NCBI RefSeq assembly: GCF_902753875.1 | Contig: NZ_CADDTS010000049.1 | Coordinates: 1-64,000 of the forward strand | Direction of reading: 5' to 3' | Origin: Acinetobacter bouvetii | GTDB taxonomy: Bacteria; Pseudomonadota; Gammaproteobacteria; Pseudomonadales; Moraxellaceae | DNA length: 64,000 nucleotides | Shown here: piece after piece, positions 53,292 through 60,595 of the stretch | How the letters are laid out: each line of letters starts with the position of its first letter | Position numbering within the stretch: position 1 is the first letter of the stretch | Notes under the pieces: generated by a model | Databases searched by the model: none | The model's input: the letters and a program-made list of their open reading frames with translations, nothing else | What the model was told of the DNA's origin: nothing | Made by a program: the position numbers and the translations under genes

Positions 53292-53807
53292 ATGAAACTG
53301 ATTCACCCGATGCTGTTATCCAGTGTATTAATACTGGGCTTAACCGCATGTAGTCCAGCCAAAGAATCTCAAGCAACAGTAGAACCAAAAGTAGCAGCAG
53401 AGCAAAATACGCAAACACTTGAAACAAGCAATACGGATAGCACTGAGCATGTGCCCTTTACCGATAAATCATTTTTAGAAAATGGCGCTGATGCTGAGCA
53501 AATGACTGAACTGTCACAGGAACCGCCTTTACAGGAAGAATTCGAAGTCCATGTCCGTCGTGATGAATCACAATACTCCATGACAGGCTATGTTGATAAG
53601 CTCAATATCATGTCCCTGAATAATGATCCAACCAGTTTAACCAACGTATCAATCAACCGTGGCAATTGTAGAACCAAAGGCTTTTATGATTATCAAAATA
53701 TGCGCTATGGCTCAGTAGCGCAGGTGTATCTCGGTTGCGCTGCTGAAAATGTGCGTGAAGTGACCCTCACCACCAACAGCGGATTGACCTATACCTATAA
53801 TTTTTAA
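53292..53807 (+). CDS. Lipoprotein, hypothetical
   Basis: A 171-residue lipoprotein (lipobox LGLTAC, C20). A serine/threonine/glutamate-rich linker of about 70 residues is followed by a folded C-terminal part (about 95-171) with two cysteines (GNCRTKG and LGCAAEN). Last of the plus-strand small-protein series. Function unknown; the whole series suggests an envelope-modifying cargo of the element. Confidence 0.7.
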   Translation: MKLIHPMLLSSVLILGLTACSPAKESQATVEPKVAAEQNTQTLETSNTDSTEHVPFTDKSFLENGADAEQMTELSQEPPLQEEFEVHVRRDESQYSMTGYVDKLNIMSLNNDPTSLTNVSINRGNCRTKGFYDYQNMRYGSVAQVYLGCAAENVREVTLTTNSGLTYTYNF

Positions 53808-53846
53808 TCATGAACAATAAGGCAGCTTTGTTTTCTCTTCTGTGTC

Positions 53847-53871
53847 TATGGGAATAACCTTCATTCCCATA
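53847..53871. terminator. Hairpin between convergent genes
   Basis: TATGGGAAT and ATTCCCATA form a 9-bp stem around AACCTTC. It lies 40 bases after the lipoprotein stop and 45 bases from the convergent gene. T-runs are poor, so its terminator role is likely but not certain. Confidence 0.55.
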
Positions 53872-53915
53872 AGACCACCCATTAATACATGTTAGAACAA
53901 CATGTTCCATCTTCT

Positions 53916-54782
53916 TTAAGCCAAACTCAGGCCTATCCGCTGACAATCAAAGGTCTTTCTACGATGCCTTGTCACTCTTAAATAATAATTTCTAGCATGG
54001 TTATTCATACGAGCTTTTATAATCTGCAAAGCACGTTGAATCTGTTTGTCATCATAACAATTCACTGATAATCTTTTTTGATCATGTTCTTCAAACTGCA
54101 CTGCACCATAATCATTGGTGATTTCCATCCATTGTTCACCAATTTTACGGGCATGATCAGTTAAGGTGACAGCTTGTACTTGTCCAGCATAGATACAGAA
54201 TAACTGAACATAGTAGCCCTGTTCTGGATCATGTTTGATCTGCCAAATCACAGAGTGAATTGAACGAAACAGCTCAGTATCTCTGGATCGAATTAACTTT
54301 AGGAAAGCACTGAGGTAAAGATCAAGATCATATAGTCGAATCACAGATAGCGCTTCAGGTTTAATGCCTAAACAAATTGGAAAGATGGTCAATTGATCCT
54401 GCTGCTGCATACACTCCAATAGAAAGCGTTCAACCTTCTTCACCTCGGCTTTATGCTGCTTCTGATCGGCTTGATAATCCGCTTCAATCAACCCAGCTTG
54501 ATCTTGTACATATTTTATAAAACCTTCCACCACATGATCGGGTAAGTCTTGAATAGAATCGTAGAACTTAAACGCATTAGCTTTAAAGATGATTTGCTCA
54601 AGATACTTAAACACAATAATGGCAGCGATGTAATTATTCCCGTCCACAAAGAAACGTCTGGATTTCTTAATCAACGGAATGATCTGCTGTTTGAATTGTT
54701 CAACACTGATTTGATTGGCTAAGATTGCTTGAATAAAGTTTTCAATTTCACAAAATGTTTGAGATTCATTGTAAGTCGTCAT
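53916..54782 (-). CDS. Inovirus-Gp2/YagK-like protein without the HUH motif
   Basis: A 288-residue paralogue of the protein encoded next at 54853. Similar N-terminal layout (a QTFCEIENFI start, then VEQFKQQI) and the strand after the shared EQGY motif. Where the active paralogue has GYHCHLLLIY, this reads GYYVQLFCIY, so both histidines are gone. The C-terminal YL...EKY motif is also not seen. It cannot be a normal rolling-circle nuclease; it may regulate or bind DNA. ATG 54782 is preferred because AGGATG lies upstream. Confidence 0.7.
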   Translation of the reverse strand: MTTYNESQTFCEIENFIQAILANQISVEQFKQQIIPLIKKSRRFFVDGNNYIAAIIVFKYLEQIIFKANAFKFYDSIQDLPDHVVEGFIKYVQDQAGLIEADYQADQKQHKAEVKKVERFLLECMQQQDQLTIFPICLGIKPEALSVIRLYDLDLYLSAFLKLIRSRDTELFRSIHSVIWQIKHDPEQGYYVQLFCIYAGQVQAVTLTDHARKIGEQWMEITNDYGAVQFEEHDQKRLSVNCYDDKQIQRALQIIKARMNNHARNYYLRVTRHRRKTFDCQRIGLSLA

Positions 54783-54852
54783 GGTAAAACACATCCTAAG
54801 TTATTTACTTCATAGACTTAGGAGTGCCGTAACTTTTTAATGGTGAATTAAT

Positions 54853-55794
54853 TTAGAATCCACATTGCTGCAAAGTTTGTGCAACACCTCTACGCCAATG
54901 TACTTCAAATTGACCCGTACCAAAGCTGCGCATTCGAGGCAACTTGGCCCGTAAATGCTGTGCATACTTTTCAGGATTGACCAGATACATGGCTGCATTC
55001 AGTGCATTCGCTACCTCCACGGAATTACTGCATCGAATAGGTCCTACCCCTAAACGATCATTCCGCATAAACTTCTGCTTATGCTCCGTAGTATTACAAT
55101 TAAAGTGCACGCCAATATTGCCCGTAATACTGTTCCACATTTGCCAAACCTGATCCGCGAGATACCAGTCATTCTGACGTTTAGATGGATCATAGATCAG
55201 CAATAAGTGGCAATGATAGCCTTTATCTCCCCCCTGCTCTAATGCCCATGCATAACCCCGTAAACCCATGAAACATCCATCTTGATTTGCGATACGATTT
55301 CTTAAAATACTCATATGCTGTTGAACATTCTCAATACCAATATCAACCTGTTGCTCTTTGAGATAACCTAAATCGACACGTACAAATAATAGCTCAGAAT
55401 AGTGGGTAATGAGTTTAGTCAGATACTGATGTAGTGAATTTCGATTCTGCTCTTCTTGTTGGATAAAACGGGCATGCTCTTTCCAGTATTCATTTCGATA
55501 TTGGCTGAGTACACACCATAGGGTTTGAACTTGCTGAATATTAAAATTTAAGATGTATGACGCAGATTGCCCATTCAGAAAGTAATCAATCCAGTACTTA
55601 CACTGAATAAAATATTGGATGGATTCAACGTAGTGAAGCTGTACTGAATAGAAGTGTTGAAAGGCTTCATATAATATACTGAGTGACTGTTTGAACTGTT
55701 GTTCACTCATCTGTTCGAAACAGACGTCATAGACAAAGTCTTCAATCGCAGTGCAAAGATTAGATTCATTCCAGATAACTGTAGTCAAATTCAT
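54853..55794 (-). CDS. Inovirus-Gp2/YagK-like replication initiator with HUH motif
   Basis: A 313-residue protein of the YagK/YfjJ C-terminal (Inovirus Gp2) family, thought to be rolling-circle replication initiators. A first strand LLFVRVDLGYL lies at 135-145, the metal-binding H194-C-H196 in GYHCHLLLIYD, and tyrosines Y270 and Y277 in MYLVNPEKY as possible nucleophiles. It is the only one of the three paralogues with an intact HUH motif. It would nick the element DNA at an origin, perhaps in the AT-rich 55.8-56.0 kb spacer. Confidence 0.82.
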   Translation of the reverse strand: MNLTTVIWNESNLCTAIEDFVYDVCFEQMSEQQFKQSLSILYEAFQHFYSVQLHYVESIQYFIQCKYWIDYFLNGQSASYILNFNIQQVQTLWCVLSQYRNEYWKEHARFIQQEEQNRNSLHQYLTKLITHYSELLFVRVDLGYLKEQQVDIGIENVQQHMSILRNRIANQDGCFMGLRGYAWALEQGGDKGYHCHLLLIYDPSKRQNDWYLADQVWQMWNSITGNIGVHFNCNTTEHKQKFMRNDRLGVGPIRCSNSVEVANALNAAMYLVNPEKYAQHLRAKLPRMRSFGTGQFEVHWRRGVAQTLQQCGF

Positions 55795-56040
55795 GTCGTG
55801 ATACTCATCATGTTAGGATTCATATCACAACCATGTCTGTAATCTTTTAATTGTTCACCCATATATATGAGTAAAGAATCACTCAATATAAAAATAAGAT
55901 ATTGATAATTATATAATTAATATTAGATATAATAATATTAATAACCTGTTAAGCCAGATCCACGACTCAACAACGAATCGACAAGACTGGCATAGCCTGA
56001 ATTACAGTAAATTACTCAACATGGATCAGCTAAAGTTAAT
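55795..56040. other. AT-rich spacer, possible origin region
   Basis: About 246 bases, extremely AT-rich at 55885-55945 (alternating A and T), between two initiator-like genes. Easily melted DNA next to a rolling-circle initiator gene is a plausible origin, but no nick site or iteron could be recognised. Confidence 0.3.
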
Positions 56041-57198
56041 TTATTTTCTGGACTTCGATTTAAACGTTAAGCTAATATCTCGATCTGAAGTCTTATTGAC
56101 CAATAGACTTTTCAACGTTTGCTTTAACTCAGGCGGATCATAATATTTTTCAGATTTGGTCAGATAACCAATCACCCTTTTTTTAAACTGCTCTCGCTCT
56201 TTGTCGTTACTTGCTTTGATATGACAAAAACTTTTTTTAAATTTTGCTGGGGCAGTTGCAATATGAGCATGGTGACATAGACCTTGTCCATGCGTAATCT
56301 CTTCACACCAATAAAAGTTTAAAGCGTGTTGAAGAGCATTCATCTCCCCGACATCTTGGGTTGGAAAAATAAATATGATTCGATAATACAACCCACTCTT
56401 TGCATTTGACCATTCCCACTTACCAATATACCCGATTGCTCGTCTCAGTGGGTCTACATTTCTCGCATTGTTGAGAAATTTGGTTTTGAGCTCTACTAAG
56501 CTCATGGTCTTTTGGTCTGGAAAAGTAATTTGCAGTGCACCACTAACTAAACCAAACTCTAAACAAACAAATGTCAAATCACCATTTTGATGAAACAACT
56601 CATCAATGTAATTCCCATATTCACGGTATTTGGTTTGTGTCTTTTTGACTATTTTTTTTTCTGAATCAATAAACTCTTTCACATTGAGAGCTGATCTCAA
56701 GTGATTTACAAAATTATTAATATTTCTTCTGTGCACATATGTCAATTGGATATCGAGAACCGGAATCTGCTCAATCGGTGTATTTGGGTAATTCTGTACA
56801 ATTTCAGGCACTGTTTTCCAATCAGGTTGTTGATTCTGATGATGTAAAATATTAACAAAAGTCTGTACATTTTGACTAAGGTGATGATAAGACGGGAAAA
56901 AAGTTTCCGTATTTACGGCTTGATAGTAAACAAAATCATATGGATTAAAACGATTCGATAGTGCTGTGGGAAAAAAATAAAAAGTTCCATCTGATGCTGG
57001 GACTGGCCGAAACAAATTACTCTTATATTTTGAAATATAAGCGATAAATTTCTCTATTTTGGCTGCTCGTTGAAAATTTTCATGATAAAGATTCGAAGTA
57101 AAACCCGTACTCTTTGTGTCAAAAAAATGAATATTTTGCTCCAATTCTTGTATGAGAATGTCAATCTCATCAATCAACTGATCTATCGAAATCTTCAA
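56041..57198 (-). CDS. Third initiator-like paralogue, larger, altered HUH motif
   Basis: A 385-residue protein with the same core as the initiator at 54853: LTFVCLEFGLV at 208-218 corresponds to LLFVRVDLGYL, and GYLTKSEKYY corresponds to MYLVNPEKY. The HUH place reads GLYYRIIFIF (Y271-Y-R273), so the metal histidines are lost, though LCHHAHIATAP nearby is histidine-rich. It has about 90 extra residues at the N-terminus. Probably a diverged, non-nicking relative or one with a displaced metal site. Confidence 0.65.
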   Translation of the reverse strand: MKISIDQLIDEIDILIQELEQNIHFFDTKSTGFTSNLYHENFQRAAKIEKFIAYISKYKSNLFRPVPASDGTFYFFPTALSNRFNPYDFVYYQAVNTETFFPSYHHLSQNVQTFVNILHHQNQQPDWKTVPEIVQNYPNTPIEQIPVLDIQLTYVHRRNINNFVNHLRSALNVKEFIDSEKKIVKKTQTKYREYGNYIDELFHQNGDLTFVCLEFGLVSGALQITFPDQKTMSLVELKTKFLNNARNVDPLRRAIGYIGKWEWSNAKSGLYYRIIFIFPTQDVGEMNALQHALNFYWCEEITHGQGLCHHAHIATAPAKFKKSFCHIKASNDKEREQFKKRVIGYLTKSEKYYDPPELKQTLKSLLVNKTSDRDISLTFKSKSRK

Positions 57199-57340
57199 GA
57201 AAAACCACCATTTTTACAATAACTTAATAGAAAATTAAAAATTAATAACCTAATTTAGTGTATATAAAAAACCAAAATAATTACTTGGATTTTAAATTTA
57301 TGTATAAAAAAACATTCTACCCAATAAGACAATCATTTTT

Positions 57341-57625
57341 TTATTGAATTTTTTGTATGATTGTATTTAATTGGTCATCTCGTTCCTTAACATCATTAAA
57401 GTACCACTGAATTATCAAACCATTTATCATATTGAATTGAATGCCATATCTTAATCCCATATCACTTGGAATTTGGGTAAATTGTTGACTATAAACTTGA
57501 TGCACACTAAAAGATAAAACCTGTGTTAAATTCACGATATGATTGATATGAAAATTAATATGTTGCCCATTTTCATCAATAATATTATCCAAATTAATAA
57601 AATTTACTGACGGGATTGCAAACAT
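57341..57625 (-). CDS. Hypothetical protein of the integrative element
   Basis: A 94-residue acidic-to-neutral protein starting at ATG 57625. No signal peptide or motif recognised; predicted beta-rich (GQHINFHINHIVNL, GIQFNMINGLIIQWYF). The DNA is AT-rich. It lies between the integrase and the initiator-like genes on the same strand. Confidence 0.55.
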   Translation of the reverse strand: MFAIPSVNFINLDNIIDENGQHINFHINHIVNLTQVLSFSVHQVYSQQFTQIPSDMGLRYGIQFNMINGLIIQWYFNDVKERDDQLNTIIQKIQ

Positions 57626-57678
57626 TGTTAATATCCTTGTTGTTGTAAGAAAAAAGTTATTTTTAATTTAAAAGTAAA

Positions 57679-57707
57679 AAAAATCTAGTCGTTTCAACCA
57701 GATTTTT
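57679..57707 (-). terminator. Terminator of the integrase gene
   Basis: AAAAATCT and AGATTTTT, extended by GT/AC pairing, form a hairpin with an 8-base loop, followed on the minus strand by TTTTTTTTACTTTT. It lies 78 bases after the integrase stop. Confidence 0.7.
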
Positions 57708-57784
57708 AAAAAATAATTTTAAGAAATAAAGCATATGTTTACTTTTTTTTCATAGTATTGCATTATCCAAGACGAAGTTCCGAT

Positions 57785-58939
57785 TTAGCCTTTTAACAAT
57801 TCGTCATTTAACCACTTTATTACCTGATCCCCATACCACTCCATTATCTTTACTCGCTCCTCCCAATATTGGGCACGGTTATATGCGGAACGGATTCTAT
57901 TTTGGGGCACATGAGCAAGTTGACGTTCAATCGCATCAGGATTAAATAGATTTGACTCATTTAATACGGTACTGAATAGTGAACGAAAACCATGAGTCGT
58001 CATACGACCTGCATAACCTGAACGCTTAATCACCTGTAAAATCGTCTCACTACGCATCGCTTCCTTGTTATTCAAGCGATGAGGAAATAACAAGTCTTGA
58101 TTATGGGTCAAACGCAATGCCTGAAGCTCCTGGATCATCATATCAGTCAAAGGCACCCGATGAGGCAAACGGTTCTTCATACGCTCTTCAGGAATATCCC
58201 ATTTACGTCCTGCTAAATCGAATTCCTCCCATCTCGCTTGAAGCAACTCACTTACACGTACACCCATCAGCATGATCAACATAATGGCATGTTGTGTCTG
58301 GGCATCACTTGGATAAGCACGTACCTTCGCTAAAAATTGTGGCATTTCAGAAGCAGGTAAAGATGCAAGATTGGTGACTTTCTTTGATTTCAGAGCATAG
58401 ACCAAATCACCTGCGGGATTATCGTAACGGTAGCCATGCGCAATCGCATACTTCATGACCATGCCACATCGTGACAAGGTGCGTTTGGCTACTTCTAACG
58501 ATCCACGGGCCTCGATTTTCTTAATTGTTTTTAATATGTCAGGCGCAGTGATTTTATTGATACGCTGATCACCTAATGAAATGTACAGTTCATCTAGAGA
58601 AGCTCGAACATTCAAAATATGTTTATGCGACCAGGTTTCTTTTTGGTTATGGAACCAGTCTTCTGCAACTTCCCGAAAGAGTGGCTTGAGCTCTTCCATC
58701 CCATCTGCACGAGAAAACTTGTATTTAAGCTCATAGGCTAATTCACGAGCTTTTTTAAGTCCTATATCAGGATATTGACCGAGAGACTCGGATCTGCGCT
58801 CCCCATTCACAGTGAACCGTAGATTCCAATATTTTTTCCCATTGGGGTTTACTTGTAGAGATAGGCCATTGGAGTCTGAAAGACGATATTGTTTATCACG
58901 CGGTTGCGCCTTTTTACATTCTATATCCGTTAAAGCCAT
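57785..58939 (-). CDS. Tyrosine recombinase (DUF4102 / P4-type integrase)
   Basis: A 384-residue integrase. The N-terminal DUF4102 arm-binding domain starts ALTDIECKKAQP, with KKYWNLRF. Catalytic residues are visible: R in GVRVSELLQ, H-x-x-R in HGFRSLFS, and the C-terminal AHVPQNRIRSAYNRA with the tyrosine nucleophile. It excises and inserts the element. Its start faces 58.94-59.16 kb, where the attachment site should lie; no tRNA gene is recognisable there. Confidence 0.93.
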   Translation of the reverse strand: MALTDIECKKAQPRDKQYRLSDSNGLSLQVNPNGKKYWNLRFTVNGERRSESLGQYPDIGLKKARELAYELKYKFSRADGMEELKPLFREVAEDWFHNQKETWSHKHILNVRASLDELYISLGDQRINKITAPDILKTIKKIEARGSLEVAKRTLSRCGMVMKYAIAHGYRYDNPAGDLVYALKSKKVTNLASLPASEMPQFLAKVRAYPSDAQTQHAIMLIMLMGVRVSELLQARWEEFDLAGRKWDIPEERMKNRLPHRVPLTDMMIQELQALRLTHNQDLLFPHRLNNKEAMRSETILQVIKRSGYAGRMTTHGFRSLFSTVLNESNLFNPDAIERQLAHVPQNRIRSAYNRAQYWEERVKIMEWYGDQVIKWLNDELLKG

Positions 58940-59161
58940 TAGATCTTTTCCCCACTAGCGATCGCTATTCTGTGACTTATTAATTCATTCTGCACTGGAG
59001 ATATGCGGGAAGATTCGGGAAGTTCTGGGATAACGTGGGATGAAAGCTTGAGCTGATAAGCATTTGAGGAATTTTTTAAGGGCAAACCAGGTTGAACTTG
59101 ATTTGCCCTTTATTTTGCACTGAATTTTAAAAATTACCTGGCATGCTTATTTTTTTTGTTT
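58940..59161. other. Junction between the integrative element and the Mu-like phage
   Basis: About 220 bases holding the integrase promoter side, the hairpin at 59078-59110 and one copy of a 13-base repeat (TTTATTTTGCACT at 59109). No tRNA 3' end was recognised. The boundary between the two elements should fall here. Confidence 0.45.
59078..59110. terminator. Hairpin at the element junction
   Basis: AAGGGCAAA and TTTGCCCTT form a 9-bp stem; the loop CCAGGTTGAACTTGA is itself partly self-complementary. Followed by TTATTTT on the plus strand and AAAAAATTCC-type sequence on the other, so it may act as a terminator on either strand. Confidence 0.6.
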
Positions 59162-59173
59162 TTATTTTGCACT
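59109..59173. repeat. Two 13-base direct repeats near the phage left end
   Basis: TTTATTTTGCACT occurs at 59109-59121 and 59161-59173, a 52-base spacing, with a weaker ATTCTGCACT at 58987. Multiple short repeats near the repressor end of a Mu-like phage could be transposase-binding sites. Confidence 0.45.
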
Positions 59174-59374
59174 AATAATACTGCTAGCTGCTGAACTGAT
59201 TGCGCGATCAATTACATTATACAATTGCTCGTGATATTCCTCTGGATAGTTGCTATTCACATCAATTTCAAAAACTATCTGATCTAGTACTCTAAACTTC
59301 ACACTTGTCTTAAATTCTTGAGGCTTGGAGGCCTCCATAAATTGCTGTACTAGACCGCTGGTACTGTCTGGCAT
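59162..59374 (-). CDS. Small hypothetical protein downstream of the phage repressor
   Basis: A 70-residue protein starting at ATG 59374, 3 bases after the repressor stop, so co-transcribed with it. Probably one beta segment (FKTSVKFRVLDQIVFEIDV) and a C-terminal helix (AISSAASSIISAK). No family recognised. Its stop overlaps one of the 13-base repeats at the presumed phage end. Confidence 0.55.
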   Translation of the reverse strand: MPDSTSGLVQQFMEASKPQEFKTSVKFRVLDQIVFEIDVNSNYPEEYHEQLYNVIDRAISSAASSIISAK

Positions 59375-59377
59375 AAA

Positions 59378-60118
59378 TCATTTTCTCCTTTTGTATTCTT
59401 TATACTCGTTTAAAGTCTGTTGTTTCATTTCAGGTTTGCTATCGTACTGTTTATAAATATCTGTAATCAATTCTGTTTTTGATTCAGGCGACATTACACG
59501 TCGCGAGTAATATAAAGCCACCTCAATAGTGAAAATCGCTAAAAGCAAGGTATCTTCATCAATATCAAGATTAATATTTTCTTCGGCCAATATAGCTTTA
59601 TAAAATTTTAAAATAAATTCCGATTTATCATCTGGGTCCATCATTCGGTAAGTCGCATAGAGCGCACCTTCCGTTGATTCATAGCAGGCTGTCAGTAGTT
59701 TGCGCAAATCCTGGTTATTTTCTGGCTGCTGAGGTTCTAGTGCGGTTTTAAATGCCAGTTTATCGCTACTATCTACATTTTTCGCTTGTTTTGGTTTTAT
59801 TTGAACAGCTTCAATTACGTACTTTTCCCTAGGTTGCTCCACCTTTTGCGAACTTTGCCCTTCTTTAAAAGGTTCTCTCTCCCCTGTCATTAACCATACT
59901 GGGTCTGCACCAGTTGCCTCGGCAATTTTATCGATGGTCTTTTTCTGTAATGAAGTACGGCCTTCTACCCAAATTCCAGTAAAAGTTCCTTTTGATAAAC
60001 CAACACGTGTTGCAAAGCTATAAGGTTTCTCAAGTTCCTCGGCTGTCATTAGCAATTTTATACGTTCTTTTAATGGATTATTCAGTTCCGAATTATTTTT
60101 TCCGAATTGAGAACTCAT
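59378..60118 (-). CDS. Mu-like phage repressor (HTH protein)
   Basis: A 246-residue regulator. The helix-turn-helix lies at about 18-55 (FATRVGLSKGTFTGIWVEGRTSLQKKTIDKIAEATG, quoted here by position; key motif RVGLSKGTFTGI), then a linker and a helical C-terminal domain; no LexA-type peptidase motif is seen. ATG 60118 is preferred; the frame can extend to 60157. It is divergent from the Ner-like gene, the same layout as the c and ner genes of phage Mu. Confidence 0.8.
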   Translation of the reverse strand: MSSQFGKNNSELNNPLKERIKLLMTAEELEKPYSFATRVGLSKGTFTGIWVEGRTSLQKKTIDKIAEATGADPVWLMTGEREPFKEGQSSQKVEQPREKYVIEAVQIKPKQAKNVDSSDKLAFKTALEPQQPENNQDLRKLLTACYESTEGALYATYRMMDPDDKSEFILKFYKAILAEENINLDIDEDTLLLAIFTIEVALYYSRRVMSPESKTELITDIYKQYDSKPEMKQQTLNEYKEYKRRK

Positions 60119-60191
60119 GCCTGATCTGTCCTTTTGTGTACTTAATTTATAAGTCACTGTTTTAATTAATATTTAAAAAAGAACTAAAAAA

Positions 60192-60240
60192 TAGTTCCTA
60201 AATTAAATTAGGAACTATTGACAGTTCTCTTTTAAGAACT
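60192..60240. promoter_or_regulatory. Early operator/promoter of the Mu-like phage
   Basis: TAGTTCCTAA and TTAGGAACTA (60192-60201 with 60208-60217) form a 10-base inverted repeat. AGTTCT/AGAACT (60223-60240) is a second. Between and over them lies TTGACA (60218-60223) and, after 17 bases, TAATCT (60241-60246), the likely promoter of the transposition operon. Repressor and Ner probably compete here. Confidence 0.75.
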
Positions 60241-60313
60241 TAATCTAGCGTTAGAAAGGGCAAACGCCCAATCTAACGGGTAAAAAAAATGCCAAATGGC
60301 AGGGAGGTTTTTC

Positions 60314-60595
60314 ATGGGAACAATGCAAATGCCCACTGAAAAAGTTTGGGACAGACATGCAATTAAAGCTGAAATTGAGCGTAAAGGTCATACCTTAACT
60401 TCAATTGCAACTTCATACGGCATGCCTGCCCAAACAGTCCGCAATGCCTTGGATAAACCAAGCAAAAGCGGAGAAATTGCTATCGCCAAATTTCTGGGAA
60501 TGCCGGTTCATGAGCTTTTTCCAGATCGTTGGACTAAAGATAACAAGCGTATTTACCCACGTTGCAACAAGATCAATTCGGCAGGTGAAGTATGA
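60314..60595 (+). CDS. Ner-like transcriptional regulator
   Basis: A 93-residue DNA-binding protein of the Ner/Nlp (SfsB-like) type: VWDRHAIKAEIERKGHTLTSIA then QTVRNALDKPSKSGEIAIAKFLG and VHELFPDRW, which is the conserved end of this family. ATG 60314 follows AGGGAGG by 6 bases; the longer frame from 60296 is unlikely. In Mu, Ner turns off early transcription. Its stop overlaps the transposase start (ATGA). Confidence 0.88.
   Translation: MGTMQMPTEKVWDRHAIKAEIERKGHTLTSIATSYGMPAQTVRNALDKPSKSGEIAIAKFLGMPVHELFPDRWTKDNKRIYPRCNKINSAGEV

Noticed and set aside
53916..57198. Integrated filamentous phage (inovirus)
   Set aside because: Initiator-like genes and small membrane peptides fit, but there is no Zot-type ATPase or coat gene set, and AlpA, exonuclease and DUF932 point to a satellite or integrative element.
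58940..59161. tRNA gene as the integration site
   Set aside because: No cloverleaf or tRNA 3' end could be found in the junction.
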